64,000 nucleotides of DNA from Reyranella sp. (GCF_030651995.1 NZ_JAUSBN010000041.1:106075-170074); one strand, 5' to 3'; positions 1-9,984 are shown, counted from the stretch's first letter. Numbers and translations are program-made. The notes: generated by a model not told the origin, from the letters alone.

Positions 1-270
1 GACGAGAACGACGCCCTCAAGGCACGCATCAAGATCGCGCGCGACCGAACGATCCAGCGGATGGAGCTCATGTATCGACCAGAACTGTCGATGCTCTCCC
101 TGATCGAACGCCGCAATCTCCTGATCGCTCTGGAAGCCGTGACCGATATCGAGAGCTGGGCGCGGATGCGCGACATGCACGGCCTTTCGTTCGCCGAAAG
201 CTGTGGCGTCTGGATCCGGGCCATTGACCGAATCCTGCCACCGACCCCGCAAGAACTCGCACCATCATGA
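1..270 (+). CDS. TetR-family regulator, C-terminal part only (5' end outside window)
   Basis: The reading frame is open from base 1 to the TGA at 268-270, giving the last 89 residues of a protein that begins outside the window. There is no DNA-binding domain in view. The visible part is the helical ligand/dimerisation domain, ending with the motifs ESWARMRD and AIDRILPPTP. It aligns closely with the C-terminus of the next gene (ESWARMRE, AIDRLLP) and with the broken third copy (ESWARMRE, AIDRLLPPTP), so it is the first visible member of a tandem paralogous array. Its stop codon overlaps the ATG of the next copy in an ATGA arrangement, which suggests translational coupling. The TetR assignment comes from the complete second copy; the ligand is unknown. 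Confidence 0.75.
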   Translation, partial: DENDALKARIKIARDRTIQRMELMYRPELSMLSLIERRNLLIALEAVTDIESWARMRDMHGLSFAESCGVWIRAIDRILPPTPQELAPS

Positions 271-884
271 ATTCTGGACCAAACAAGATCGACGGCCGCC
301 GACTTCGCAGCGAGCGGACCAAGCAGTTGATCATCGAAGCCTACCTTGCGCTGGCCCAGCAGATGTCTCCGCGTGTACCGACGGCCGCCGAAATCGCCGA
401 GACGGCGGGCTATTCGGTGCGCTCGGTGTTCGAGCGATTTCCCGATATCCGCGCACTTCAGGTGGCGGCCGTCGACTATTCGCTCGCGCAGATGGCGGCG
501 CTGGCGCCGCCATGGGGAGCCGATGGCGACCGCAAGACCAGGATCGACTCACATGTCCGGACTCGCGGTCAGACCTGCGAGAGCTGGCTGCCGCTGTGGC
601 GTTCGCTGATCGTGAACCAGGGCGACTCGCCGGAACTGAAGTCGCGCATCCGTCTGGCGCGTGACCACGTCACAGCTCGCATGGAGCTGATGTTCGCACC
701 GGAGTTCGCCTTGATGCCTCATGGGGAGCGACGCCGGATCCTGATTGCACTCGAAGCGCTGACGGATGTCGAAAGCTGGGCCAGGATGCGCGAACTGTTC
801 GGCCTGTCCATCGACGAGGCTTGCCTCGTCTGGACGCAGGCGATCGATCGCCTGCTACCTGGGAATTCCGGCGGCACGGAATGA
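267..884 (+). CDS. TetR/AcrR-family transcriptional regulator, complete tandem paralogue
   Basis: A 205-residue protein of normal TetR length. Residues 10-20 (GRRLRSERTKQ) lead into helix 1, and residues 39-60 (TAAEIAETAGYS through FERFPD) form the helix-turn-helix with the typical FxRFxD-like end. The rest is the variable helical effector domain with WLPLWRSL, GDSPELKSRIRLARD and ESWARMRE. The ATG overlaps the stop of the preceding copy (267-270), and its own TGA overlaps the ATG of the third copy (881-884), so the array was laid out as a coupled operon. It probably represses transcription in response to a small molecule, but neither target nor ligand can be read here. It is the only intact member visible in the window. 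Confidence 0.85.
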   Translation: MNSGPNKIDGRRLRSERTKQLIIEAYLALAQQMSPRVPTAAEIAETAGYSVRSVFERFPDIRALQVAAVDYSLAQMAALAPPWGADGDRKTRIDSHVRTRGQTCESWLPLWRSLIVNQGDSPELKSRIRLARDHVTARMELMFAPEFALMPHGERRRILIALEALTDVESWARMRELFGLSIDEACLVWTQAIDRLLPGNSGGTE

Positions 885-1280
885 CGGAGCGGGGCATGCA
901 GCCATGCGAAGTTTCGGTCCAGGCTCAACCCGTCGACGGCCGAAGGCGGCGCAGCGCGAGGACACGGCAGGGTCTGCGAGGAATGGCTGCCACTTTGGCG
1001 GGCGCTCAACGCCAACCAAGGGGATTCGCCGGATCTCAAGGCGCGGATACGGCTGATTCGCGAGTTGGTCATCCGGCGAATTGAGGAACTGTACGCGTCG
1101 GAACTCACGGCACTCGACAAGCGCGAGCGGCACCAGACGATTCTGGCCATTGACACGCTGGTCGATTTCGAAAGCTGGGCGCGCATGCGCGAGCAGTTCG
1201 GATGGTCGTTCGAGGATGCCTGCGATGCCTGGAAGCGGGCCATCGATCGACTTCTGCCGCCGACCCCGCCTGTTTCTTGA
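881..1280 (+). pseudogene. Third TetR paralogue, DNA-binding domain lost by an internal deletion with frameshift
   Basis: The ATG at 881 overlaps the previous stop as ATGA, just as between copies 1 and 2. In that frame the start reads into DGRRRRSARTRQ, matching DGRRLRSERTKQ of copy 2. Near 962-971 the homology jumps to the middle of the protein in a different frame, giving GRVCEEWLPLWRAL, GDSPDLKARIRLIRE, FESWARMREQFG and AIDRLLPPTP up to the TGA at 1278-1280. Aligned with copy 2, about 245 bp between its positions near 320 and near 565 are missing, which removes the whole helix-turn-helix and shifts the frame. Downstream starts (for example near 1065) could give a short C-terminal fragment, but a functional repressor is not expected. 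Confidence 0.8.
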
Positions 1281-1335
1281 CGCTCCCGCCGCCGGGGCGT
1301 AGGAAGGCGCCGCTTCGTCGGGAGCGATCCGCGAT

Positions 1336-1413
1336 GGCGGCCGTAGCTCAGTTGGTTAGAGCGCCAGATTGTGATTCTGGATGTCGCCGGTTCAAATCCG
1401 GTCGGCCGCCCCA
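1336..1413 (+). tRNA. tRNA-His (anticodon GTG)
   Basis: A full cloverleaf with a 7-bp acceptor stem plus the histidine-specific extra G at -1 (1336) facing C73 (1410). The anticodon arm is CCAGA-TTGTGAT-TCTGG with GTG in the loop, the T arm contains GGTTCAAATCC, and the 3' CCA (1411-1413) is encoded. The gene sits between the TetR array and nnr. Confidence 0.97.
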
Positions 1414-1446
1414 ATCGCCCTCACGAGAAGCCCCCCAGGTCTGAAA

Positions 1447-2940
1447 ATGCGCGATCTCCTTCCCCGAGGCGAACTGGCTCTCCTGAACTGTGCCGAGATG
1501 GCGCGGGCCGATGCCTTTGCGATTGCCGGCGGAGTGCCCGGCCGGGTCCTCATGGAGGCCGCGGGCCGCGCCGTGGCCGCGGCTGCGATGCAGCGTTACA
1601 CCAGGCGGCCGGTGGTGGTGCTCTGCGGGCCGGGAAACAATGGCGGCGACGGCTTCGTCGCGGCGCGACGGCTGCAGGAGGCGGGATGGCCCGTCCGTCT
1701 CGTTCTGTTCGGGGCAGTCGGCAATCTCAAGGGCGATGCGGCCTGGGCGGCCGGGACCTGGGCGGGATCGGTCGAGCTATGGTCCGCCACGATGCTCGAC
1801 GATGCGCCTCTCGTGATCGATGCCATATTCGGGGCGGGCCTCAGTCGGCCGATCGATGGCGAGATCGGTGCCGCCATCGAGTTGGTGAATGCCCGGAAGC
1901 TGCCCGTCGTCGCCGTCGATGTGCCGAGCGGCCTGCACGGCGATACCGGGGAAATCCTGGGCCATGCGCTCGAAGCGGCGACGACCGTGTCTTTCTTTCG
2001 GGCGAAGCCCGGCCACTATTCGGTCGAGGGCTTGCGGCGCTGCGGCCACCTGCACATCGCCGACATCGGCATCCCAGCCGATGCCCTGACGGAGATTGGT
2101 CCCCGGGTCTGGCTGAACGGCCCGGCTCTGTGGGCGCATCTGCTGCGGCGTGACGACCTCGCCGATCACAAATATGCGCGCGGTCACCTCACGATCCTGG
2201 CCGGCCCTCATGCCACGGGCGCAGCGCGCCTCGCCGCGCTGGCCGGACGCCGGGTGGGCGCCGGACTGGTCACGATCGCGGCCTTTCGTTCGACGTTGCC
2301 TGCGTTCCAGGCGGCGGAGCCCGGCAATCTCATCGTCGAAGCCGACGACGGCGCGATGTTCGCCCATCTGCTGAGCGACGAGCGGCGCAATGCCATTCTC
2401 ATCGGGCCGGGATCGGGCACGGGCGAGCGGACGAGAGAGGCGGTCCTCGCGGCCCTCGATGCCAGACGCAGCGTGGTTCTCGACGCCGACGCGCTCACCG
2501 TGTTCGCGGCGGACCCGAAGCTGCTCTTTCGCAGAGTTCGGGGCCCGACATTGCTCACTCCCCATGAAGGCGAGTTCCGCCGGCTCTTTCCGGACCTCGG
2601 TGGCCGGGCCGGCAAGCTGGACCGGGTGAGGGAAGCGGCGGCGCGCAGCGGGGCGACCGTGCTGTTGAAGGGACCCGACACGGTGATCGCCGATCCGGAT
2701 GGCCGCGCCGTCATCAACGTGCACGCCACGCCCGCACTGGCCACGGCGGGGTCGGGCGACGTGCTCGCAGGACTGATCGGCGGACTGCTGGCGCAGGGTC
2801 TCACGCCGTTCGGCGCGGCCTCGGCGGCGGCCTGGCTGCATGGAGACTGTGCGCGGCTGTTCGGCGGTCCCGGCCTGATCGCCGAGGATTTGCCCGCGCT
2901 TCTTCCTCGCGCACTTCAGTCGGTGTCGTCCTTCAATTGA
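1447..2940 (+). CDS. nnr: Bifunctional NAD(P)HX epimerase/dehydratase
   Basis: A 497-residue fused repair enzyme for hydrated NADH/NADPH. The N-terminal half is the YjeF_N epimerase domain, with the loop CGPGNNGGDGF at residues 60-70. The C-terminal half is the ribokinase-like ADP/ATP-dependent dehydratase, with LTPHEGEFRRLF, LKGPDTVIAD and the nucleotide-binding motif ATAGSGDVLAG near residues 435-445. The two-domain order and length match bacterial Nnr. The frame is open upstream into tRNA-His, so I chose the ATG at 1447, which gives MRDLLPRGELALL and lies outside the tRNA. It stands between two tRNA genes and is probably transcribed with tRNA-His or from a nearby promoter. Confidence 0.95.
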   Translation: MRDLLPRGELALLNCAEMARADAFAIAGGVPGRVLMEAAGRAVAAAAMQRYTRRPVVVLCGPGNNGGDGFVAARRLQEAGWPVRLVLFGAVGNLKGDAAWAAGTWAGSVELWSATMLDDAPLVIDAIFGAGLSRPIDGEIGAAIELVNARKLPVVAVDVPSGLHGDTGEILGHALEAATTVSFFRAKPGHYSVEGLRRCGHLHIADIGIPADALTEIGPRVWLNGPALWAHLLRRDDLADHKYARGHLTILAGPHATGAARLAALAGRRVGAGLVTIAAFRSTLPAFQAAEPGNLIVEADDGAMFAHLLSDERRNAILIGPGSGTGERTREAVLAALDARRSVVLDADALTVFAADPKLLFRRVRGPTLLTPHEGEFRRLFPDLGGRAGKLDRVREAAARSGATVLLKGPDTVIADPDGRAVINVHATPALATAGSGDVLAGLIGGLLAQGLTPFGAASAAAWLHGDCARLFGGPGLIAEDLPALLPRALQSVSSFN

Positions 2941-3028
2941 CCGGTCGGCGGGGTCGGGCTAAGAGGCGCGCGATTCGGCCTTCGCGGCACGCCCCGATGG
3001 CTCAGAATGTGGTTTGGGCTGGCTTCGG

Positions 3029-3113
3029 GCGGGCGTGGTGGAATTGGTAGACACGCGAGATTTAGGTTCTCGTGCCGCAAGGCGTGGGGGTTCAAGTCCC
3101 TCCGCCCGCACCA
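3029..3113 (+). tRNA. tRNA-Leu (anticodon TAG)
   Basis: An 85-nt class II tRNA with acceptor stem GCGGGCG/CGCCCGC, anticodon arm CGAGA-TTTAGGT-TCTCG (anticodon TAG), a long variable arm (TGCCGCAAGGCG), T arm GGGGTTCAAGTCCCT and an encoded CCA. It ends only 18 nt before the trigger factor start codon, so tig may be read from the tRNA promoter. Confidence 0.97.
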
Positions 3114-3131
3114 GGAAATGGAAGTGAGACA

Positions 3132-4478
3132 ATGCAAGTTACGGAACTCTCGGCTGAAGGCCTGAAGCACCAGTTCAAGATCGTCGTACCGTCGAGCGAG
3201 CTCACGTCGAAAATCGACGAGCGCCTCGCCGAAATGGCGAAGACTGCGGCCCTGCCGGGCTTCCGTCCGGGCAAGGTGCCGGTCAGCCTCCTGAAGAAGC
3301 AGTATGGCCAGGCGCTGTTCGGTGAGGCGGTCGAAGCGGCCGTCAACACCAGCACGGCGAAGGCGATCGAGGATCGCGGCCTGAAGCCCGCCCTGCAACC
3401 GCGCGTCGACCTCAAGCAGCTCGAGGAGGGCAAGGACGTCGAATTCGAGGTCGTCGTCGAGGTGCTGCCCGAAATCGGCCAGCTCGATTTCTCGGGCGTC
3501 GAGCTCGAGCGGCTCAAGGCCGAGGTTCCGGAGAAGGACATCGATGAGGCGCTCGAGCGCATCGCCAAGGCGAACCGCGAGCAGAAGCCCGTCGATCCGC
3601 CGCGTGCCGCGCAGAAGGGCGATGCCATCAAGCTCGACTTCGTGGGATCGGTGGACGGTGTCGAGTTCCCCGGCGGTGCAGCCCAGGACTACGTGCTGGA
3701 GATCGGCTCGGGCTCGTTCATCCCGGGCTTCGAGGATCAGCTGATCGGCGCCGAGCTCGGCAAGCCCGTCGACGTGAAGGTCACCTTCCCGGCCGAATAC
3801 GGTGCGCCCGAACTCGCCGGCAAGGACGCCGTGTTCAAGTGCACGGTCAAGGAAGTGCTCGAGTACGTCGACACGCCGGCGGACGATGAGCTGGCCAAGA
3901 AGAACAACTTCGAGAACCTCGAGGCGATGCGCAAGGCGATCGGCGAGCGGATCGGGCAGGACTACACGCAGATCTCCCGCACGATGATCAAGCGTCAGTT
4001 GCTCGACAAGCTCGCGGACAGCCACAAGTTTGCCGTGCCGGAAGGCCTCGTCGAGGGCGAATTCAACGCGATCTGGCAGCGCATCGAAGAAGCCAAGAAG
4101 AACGGCCAGAAGGTCGAGGAAGACGAAGAGAAGATGCGCAAGGAGTATCGCGACATCGCCGAGCGCCGGGTTCGCCTGGGCCTGCTGCTGGCCGATGTCG
4201 GACGCTCCAACAGCATCGACGTCACGCCGGAGGAACTCAACCAGGCCGCGATGCGCGAAGCCATGCGCTACCAGGGCCAGGAGCGCCAGGTTCTGGAGTA
4301 CTTCAGCAAGAATCCGGAAGTGAAGGACCAGCTTCGCGCGCCGATCTTCGAGGAGAAGACGGTCGACTTCATCCTCGAGCTCGCCAAGGTTTCCGAGAAG
4401 TCGGTTACACCGGAGGAACTGCTCAAGGCCGCCCGCGAGGCGGAAGAGGAAGAGGCCGGCGAGAAGGCCGCAGACTGA
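3132..4478 (+). CDS. tig: Trigger factor (ribosome-associated chaperone, peptidyl-prolyl isomerase)
   Basis: A 448-residue trigger factor. It binds at the ribosomal exit tunnel and shields nascent chains. The ribosome-binding signature GFRPGK is at residues 43-48. The FKBP-type PPIase domain begins near residue 160 (GDAIKLDFVGSVDGVEFPGG) and is followed by the helical chaperone arms (KNNFENLEAMRKAIGERIGQ). The tail is acidic (EAEEEEAGEKAAD), as in many alphaproteobacterial homologues. The frame extends upstream into tRNA-Leu, so the ATG at 3132, preceded by GGAAGTGAG, is the start. It lies directly before clpP, clpX and lon, the usual quality-control cluster. Confidence 0.97.
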   Translation: MQVTELSAEGLKHQFKIVVPSSELTSKIDERLAEMAKTAALPGFRPGKVPVSLLKKQYGQALFGEAVEAAVNTSTAKAIEDRGLKPALQPRVDLKQLEEGKDVEFEVVVEVLPEIGQLDFSGVELERLKAEVPEKDIDEALERIAKANREQKPVDPPRAAQKGDAIKLDFVGSVDGVEFPGGAAQDYVLEIGSGSFIPGFEDQLIGAELGKPVDVKVTFPAEYGAPELAGKDAVFKCTVKEVLEYVDTPADDELAKKNNFENLEAMRKAIGERIGQDYTQISRTMIKRQLLDKLADSHKFAVPEGLVEGEFNAIWQRIEEAKKNGQKVEEDEEKMRKEYRDIAERRVRLGLLLADVGRSNSIDVTPEELNQAAMREAMRYQGQERQVLEYFSKNPEVKDQLRAPIFEEKTVDFILELAKVSEKSVTPEELLKAAREAEEEEAGEKAAD

Positions 4479-4553
4479 TCTTGGGCCGGTGGCCTTGAAC
4501 GGGATCACCGGCGCTGCCACTTTTCATCGATCAGTCACTCAAGGGGGCCCGCG

Positions 4554-5204
4554 ATGATTCGCGACCGCGATCCGCTGGAAGTCTACAACAACTACTACGT
4601 GCCGATGGTGGTCGAGCAATCGGCGCGCGGCGAGCGCGGCTACGATATCTGGTCGAGGCTGCTGAAGGAGCGGATCATCTTTCTGAACGGTCCGGTCGAG
4701 GACCATGTGGCGGGCGTAATCTGTGCCCAGCTGCTCTACCTCGAAGCCGAGAACCCGACGAAGGACATCTCCTTCTACATCAACTCGCCGGGTGGCGTGG
4801 TGACGTCGGGCATGGCGATCTACGACACCATGCGCTACATCCGCCCGCACATCTCGACCCTGGTCTACGGTCAGGCGGCGTCGATGGGCTCTCTCCTGCT
4901 GACGGCGGGCGAGAAGGGCAAGCGTTTTGCCCTGCCGAATGCCCGGATCATGATCCATCAACCCTCGGGCGGCGCCCAGGGCCAGGCCACGGACATCGAA
5001 ATCCACGCCCGCGAGATCCTTGCGACCCGGGCCAGGCTCAACCAGATGTACGTGGAGCATACCGGCAAGCCGATCGAAGTGATCGAACTGGCCATGGAGC
5101 GTGACAAGTTCTTCGCTCCCCTGGAAGCCAAGGAATTCGGCCTCATCGACGATGTACTCGAAAAGAGGCCGACCCCGACCACCATCCAGGCTGCTGCCTC
5201 CTGA
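4554..5204 (+). CDS. clpP: ATP-dependent Clp protease proteolytic subunit
   Basis: A 216-residue serine peptidase that forms the double-heptamer chamber fed by ClpX (and ClpA if present). The catalytic triad is visible: Ser110 in GQAASMGS, His135 in MIHQPSGG and Asp184 in MERDKFF, with spacing equal to the E. coli enzyme. The short N-terminal part fits the usual propeptide. The start ATG follows a purine-rich stretch, AAGGGGGCCCGCG. It lies 75 bp after tig and 144 bp before clpX, its partner ATPase. Confidence 0.98.
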   Translation: MIRDRDPLEVYNNYYVPMVVEQSARGERGYDIWSRLLKERIIFLNGPVEDHVAGVICAQLLYLEAENPTKDISFYINSPGGVVTSGMAIYDTMRYIRPHISTLVYGQAASMGSLLLTAGEKGKRFALPNARIMIHQPSGGAQGQATDIEIHAREILATRARLNQMYVEHTGKPIEVIELAMERDKFFAPLEAKEFGLIDDVLEKRPTPTTIQAAAS

Positions 5205-5237
5205 GCAGCAGTCGCGACCAATTGTTTCCCGTTCGCA

Positions 5238-5269
5238 CGGCGACACACCATATTTTGATGTTGTCGCCG
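5238..5269 (+). other. Stem-loop in the clpP-clpX spacer
   Basis: CGGCGACA (5238-5245) pairs perfectly with TGTCGCCG (5262-5269) around a 16-nt AT-rich loop. It is not followed by a T run, so it is not a classical terminator. It could be an RNA-processing or stability element that separates clpP from clpX, or it could be chance. No convincing promoter is seen in the remaining spacer. Confidence 0.35.
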
Positions 5270-5348
5270 TCCGGGCGGCACGTTTAACATAGGCTTGTGA
5301 GCGGGCCCTCAGGTCGCGGGGCCCCCCAAGCGGAGGTGCGTTACCGAC

Positions 5349-6620
<1,272 letters not shown>

Positions 6621-6668
6621 GTTTTGCTGCGTCGGCGGCAACCGTCGCCGGCGGTCTCCCCGACGGGG

Positions 6669-6700
6669 CTTGAACAACCCTCTGTTCAGGCCAATCTCTG
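6669..6700 (+). promoter_or_regulatory. RpoH (sigma-32)-like promoter before lon
   Basis: CTTG (6669-6672), an 18-nt spacer, then CCAATCTCTG (6691-6700). This fits the alphaproteobacterial heat-shock consensus CTTG-N17/18-CYTATNTNNG with one mismatch. It lies about 95 nt upstream of the lon start codon, and lon is a classical heat-shock gene. Function is inferred from the match alone. Confidence 0.55.
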
Positions 6701-6794
6701 ATAACGAGTGCGCGCGTTCGCGTGCCGTGGATTGCCCACTGGGGATCCGCGGCCGAGGCACGGGTAGCTCTAACAGCGTACGTTGCGAGGCATC

Positions 6795-9194
6795 ATGAAC
6801 GCCCCCATTCAAGGAACCGTCTATCCCGTCCTGCCGTTGCGCGACATTGTCGTGTTTCCAGGCATGATCGTCCCGCTCTTCGTCGGTCGCGAAAAGAGCG
6901 TCAAGGCCCTGGAAGAGGTCATGAAGGACGACAAGCAAATCCTGCTGATCGCGCAGAAAAATGCCAGCCAGGACGATCCCGGCCCCGACGACATCTATAC
7001 GATCGGCACGCTCGGCACCGTTCTGCAGCTCCTCAAGCTGCCCGACGACACCGTCAAGGTGCTGGTCGAGGGCGGCCGTCGTGTGAAGATTGTCGGCTAC
7101 AACGACCGCACCGACTTCTTCGAAGCGCGTGCAGTCGACATGGAAGAGTCCGCCGGCGAGAGCGCCGAGGTGCAGGCGGCCGCACGCACCGTGGTCTCGG
7201 AGTTCGAGAACTACGTGAAGCTGAACAAGAAGGTGCCGCCGGAAGTCGTCGTCTCGATCAACAAGATCGAGGAGCCGGCCAAGCTTGCCGACACCATCTC
7301 CGCCCACCTGGCGCTCAAGGTTGCCGAGAAGCAGCAGTTGCTCGAGCTCGACTCCGTCTCGAAGCGGCTGGAGCGCATCCTCGGGCTGATGGAAGGCGAG
7401 ATCGGCGTCCTGCAGGTCGAGAAGAAGATCCGCAATCGCGTGAAGCGTCAGATGGAGAAGACGCAGCGCGAGTACTATCTCAACGAGCAGATGAAGGCGA
7501 TCCAGAAGGAGCTTGGCGAGACCGAGGACGGTCGCGACGAGGTTTCCGAGCTGGAGAAGCGCATCAAGAAGACCCGCCTCAGCAAGGAGGGGAGGGAGAA
7601 GGCCAATGCCGAGCTGAAGAAGCTCCGGACGATGAGCCCGATGTCGGCCGAGGCGACGGTGGTGCGCAACTACCTCGACTGGCTGCTGTCGATTCCGTGG
7701 CGTAAGCCGACCAAGATCATCAAGGACCTGAAGTACGCCGAGGAAATTCTCAACGCCGACCATCACGGCCTGGAGAAGGTGAAGGAGCGTATCCTCGAGT
7801 ATCTCGCGGTCCAGCAGCGCGTCGACAAGATGAAGGGCCCGATCCTGTGCCTCGTCGGCCCGCCCGGCGTCGGCAAGACCTCGCTCGGCAAGTCGATCGC
7901 CAAGGCCACCGGACGGAACTTCGTTCGCATGTCGCTGGGCGGCGTGCGCGACGAGGCCGAGATTCGCGGCCATCGGCGGACCTATATCGGCTCGCTGCCG
8001 GGCAAGGTCATCCAGAGCATGAAGAAGGCGAAGTCCTCGAACCCGCTCTTCCTGCTCGACGAGATCGACAAGCTGGGCGCGGATTTCCGCGGTGACCCGT
8101 CGTCGGCGCTGCTCGAGGTTCTGGATCCGGAGCAGAACACGACGTTCAACGACCACTATCTCGAAATCGACTACGACCTGTCGAACGTGATGTTCATCAC
8201 CACGGCCAACTCGCTGCGCATGGCGCAGCCGCTGCTGGACCGCATGGAGATCATCCGCTTGGCCGGTTACACCGAGGACGAGAAGGTCGCGATCACCCGC
8301 AAGCACCTGATCCCGAAGCAGATCGAGGCAAACGGGCTCAAGGAGAGCGAGATCGAGATCCACGACGACGCCGTGCGTGACCTCGTGCGTTACTACACGC
8401 GCGAGGCGGGCGTCCGTAACCTGGAGCGCGAGATCGCCAACCTGGCCCGCAAGGCCACCAAGGAAATTCTCATGAAGGGGGCGACCAAGGTAAAGATCGG
8501 CCGCAAGAACCTCGAAAAGTATGCCGGCGTCCGGCGCTTCCGCTTCGGCGAGGCGGAGCTCGAGGACATGGTCGGCATCACGACGGGCCTGGCCTGGACC
8601 GAAGTCGGCGGCGAACTGCTTCAGATCGAGGCCGTGCTGGTTCCGGGACGTGGCCGCATGACCGTCACCGGCAAGCTCGGAGACGTGATGCAGGAGTCGG
8701 TGCAGGCGGCCAATGCCTATGTCCGCTCGCGCGCCCATGTGTTCGGCATCAAGTCGAATATCTTCGAGAAGCGGGACATCCACATCCACGTGCCCGAGGG
8801 CGCGACGCCGAAGGACGGCCCGTCCGCCGGCGTGGCGATGATCACCTCGATCGTGTCGGCGCTGACGGGCATTGCGGTGCGCAAGGAAGTGGCCATGACC
8901 GGCGAGATCAGCCTGCGCGGGCGGGTCATGCCGATCGGCGGTCTCAAGGAGAAGCTGCTGGCGGCGTTGCGCGGCGGTCTCAAGACCGTGCTCATTCCCA
9001 AGGAGAACGAGCGCGATCTTCCGGAGATTCCCGACAATGTGAAGAAGGGCCTGGAGATCGTGCCGGTCTCGACCGTGGACGAAGTCCTGGCCCGCGCCCT
9101 GGTGAAGCCGCTGGTGGCGATCGAGTGGGTCAACGACCTCGACGCCGTGGCCGCCAAGCCGGCCGAGCCGACAGAGGCTGCCAGGGCCCACTGA
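6795..9194 (+). CDS. lon: Lon ATP-dependent protease
   Basis: A 799-residue LonA-type protease that degrades misfolded and regulatory proteins in the cytoplasm. In order: N-terminal substrate-binding LON domain ([20 protein letters not shown]), coiled-coil region, AAA+ module with Walker A GPPGVGKT at residues 355-362, sensor and helical parts, and a C-terminal Ser-Lys peptidase with Ser677 (DGPSAGVAM) and Lys720 (GGLKEK). Length and positions match E. coli Lon closely. The ATG at 6795 ([17 protein letters not shown]) is preferred to an upstream in-frame TTG. Upstream lies an RpoH-like promoter and downstream a strong terminator, so it is probably a single-gene unit. Confidence 0.98.
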   Translation: MNAPIQGTVYPVLPLRDIVVFPGMIVPLFVGREKSVKALEEVMKDDKQILLIAQKNASQDDPGPDDIYTIGTLGTVLQLLKLPDDTVKVLVEGGRRVKIVGYNDRTDFFEARAVDMEESAGESAEVQAAARTVVSEFENYVKLNKKVPPEVVVSINKIEEPAKLADTISAHLALKVAEKQQLLELDSVSKRLERILGLMEGEIGVLQVEKKIRNRVKRQMEKTQREYYLNEQMKAIQKELGETEDGRDEVSELEKRIKKTRLSKEGREKANAELKKLRTMSPMSAEATVVRNYLDWLLSIPWRKPTKIIKDLKYAEEILNADHHGLEKVKERILEYLAVQQRVDKMKGPILCLVGPPGVGKTSLGKSIAKATGRNFVRMSLGGVRDEAEIRGHRRTYIGSLPGKVIQSMKKAKSSNPLFLLDEIDKLGADFRGDPSSALLEVLDPEQNTTFNDHYLEIDYDLSNVMFITTANSLRMAQPLLDRMEIIRLAGYTEDEKVAITRKHLIPKQIEANGLKESEIEIHDDAVRDLVRYYTREAGVRNLEREIANLARKATKEILMKGATKVKIGRKNLEKYAGVRRFRFGEAELEDMVGITTGLAWTEVGGELLQIEAVLVPGRGRMTVTGKLGDVMQESVQAANAYVRSRAHVFGIKSNIFEKRDIHIHVPEGATPKDGPSAGVAMITSIVSALTGIAVRKEVAMTGEISLRGRVMPIGGLKEKLLAALRGGLKTVLIPKENERDLPEIPDNVKKGLEIVPVSTVDEVLARALVKPLVAIEWVNDLDAVAAKPAEPTEAARAH

Positions 9195-9218
9195 GCCCGT
9201 CTGGCCGAACGAGAATGC

Positions 9219-9244
9219 GAAGCCCCGGAGAGATCCGGGGCTTC
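9219..9244 (+). terminator. Rho-independent terminator after lon
   Basis: A perfect 11-bp stem, GAAGCCCCGGA (9219-9229) with TCCGGGGCTTC (9234-9244) around a GAGA loop, followed by GTCGTTT. It lies 25 bp after the lon stop codon. Confidence 0.8.
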
Positions 9245-9296
9245 GTCGTTTGGGGCCAAATCATGCGATCTGTTTCGGCGCGGCCACAAAATATGG

Positions 9297-9302
9297 TATA
9301 AG
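9297..9302 (+). promoter_or_regulatory. Possible -10 element of the HU gene promoter
   Basis: TATAAG lies 41 nt upstream of the HU start codon, in an AT-rich patch (AAAATATGGTATAAG) that stands out in this GC-rich DNA. TTTCGG, 18 nt upstream, is a weak -35 candidate. The lon terminator just before it makes a separate promoter necessary, which supports the call. Confidence 0.4.
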
Positions 9303-9343
9303 TGGCTTAGGATTTGGATTGCCGGACCGGGAGAGGCTCGCCT

Positions 9344-9616
9344 GTGAACAAGCACGATCTGATTGCCGCCGTCGCTGCGTCGACGAATCTCTCCAAGGTC
9401 GATGCCGCGAATGCCGTCGATTCGATCCTCACGGTCATCACCAAGTCGCTCAAGAAGAAGGAAAAGGTCCTTCTGGTCGGATTCGGGACATTCCAGGTGA
9501 CCAAGCGGAAGGCAGGCGAGGGGCGAAATCCCCAGACCGGCGAGAAGATCAAGATACCTGCGGCAAATGTGCCGCGTTTCAAGGCCAGCAAGGCCCTGAA
9601 GGACGCGATCAACTAG
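9344..9616 (+). CDS. hupB: HU family histone-like DNA-binding protein
   Basis: A 90-residue HU protein, exactly the family length. It binds and bends DNA as a dimer in the nucleoid. The start reads (V/M)NKHDLIAAVAAST; the arm and signature GFGTFQVTKRKAGEGRNPQTG is present, followed by IKIPAANVPRFKASKALKDAIN. The start is GTG at 9344. An in-frame upstream ATG at 9314 would add ten residues that are not part of the family, so I rejected it. A lon-HU neighbour pair is common in proteobacteria. It is followed at once by tRNA-Val. Confidence 0.96.
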   Translation: MNKHDLIAAVAASTNLSKVDAANAVDSILTVITKSLKKKEKVLLVGFGTFQVTKRKAGEGRNPQTGEKIKIPAANVPRFKASKALKDAIN

Positions 9617-9650
9617 GCTTTTCCCTCATCGCTGTGCTACCACGCGCGTC

Positions 9651-9725
9651 GGGCGATTAGCTCAGCGGTAGAGCATTCCCTTTACACGGGACTGGTCGGC
9701 GGTTCGATCCCGTCATCGCCCACCA
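9651..9725 (+). tRNA. tRNA-Val (anticodon TAC)
   Basis: A 75-nt tRNA with acceptor stem GGGCGAT/ATCGCCC, anticodon loop TTTACAC with TAC at the centre, T arm GGCGGTTCGATCCCGTC and an encoded CCA. The outermost base pair of the anticodon stem is a T-C mismatch, which is tolerable. It lies 34 bp after the HU gene. Confidence 0.95.
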
Positions 9726-9809
9726 ATTTTGTTTCGCTGGTCATCATGTGTGTGGCGGAACGTATTGAAATATCGGGCATTTGTGCACCTCTTCGCTGGT
9801 GCAGTATGC

Positions 9810-9838
9810 TTGACACACAATAGGCGCTCCTATATCTC
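9810..9838 (+). promoter_or_regulatory. Sigma-70-type promoter for tRNA-Asp and probably nuo
   Basis: A perfect -35 hexamer, TTGACA (9810-9815), is followed 15-17 nt later by TATATCTC (9831-9838) as the -10 region. It is the best promoter match before tRNA-Asp, which starts 25 bp downstream. Since nuoA begins 45 bp after the tRNA with no terminator between, the promoter may also drive the complex I operon. Confidence 0.6.
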
Positions 9839-9862
9839 TCCGCGCGCCGTTTGGGGCTGAAA

Positions 9863-9939
9863 GCGGGCGTAGTTCAGTTGGTTAGAATGCCGGCCTGTCA
9901 CGCCGGAGGTCGCGGGTTCGAGTCCCGTCGCTCGCGCCA
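9863..9939 (+). tRNA. tRNA-Asp (anticodon GTC)
   Basis: A 77-nt tRNA. The acceptor stem GCGGGCG/CGCTCGC has one G-T pair. The anticodon arm is CCGGC-CTGTCAC-GCCGG with anticodon GTC. The discriminator base is G, typical of tRNA-Asp, the T arm is CGGGTTCGAGTCCCG, and CCA is encoded. Confidence 0.97.
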
Positions 9940-9984
9940 GCCCAAACACTGGCAGCCCATAAAAACAGGGCGCAAGGGGTGGCG

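Noticed and set aside
1381..1446. Extension of nnr upstream into tRNA-His
   Set aside because: The frame is open but runs inside the tRNA gene. The ATG at 1447 gives the family N-terminus.
2916..4520. A 534-codon minus-strand open frame opposite tig
   Set aside because: Antisense shadow running through tig and tRNA-Leu, rich in Leu/Asp/Arg repeats without any recognisable domain.
4494..4530. A possible RpoH-type promoter before clpP (CTTG followed by CCACTTTTC)
   Set aside because: The spacer is 19 and the -10 part matches poorly, so the site is not better than chance.
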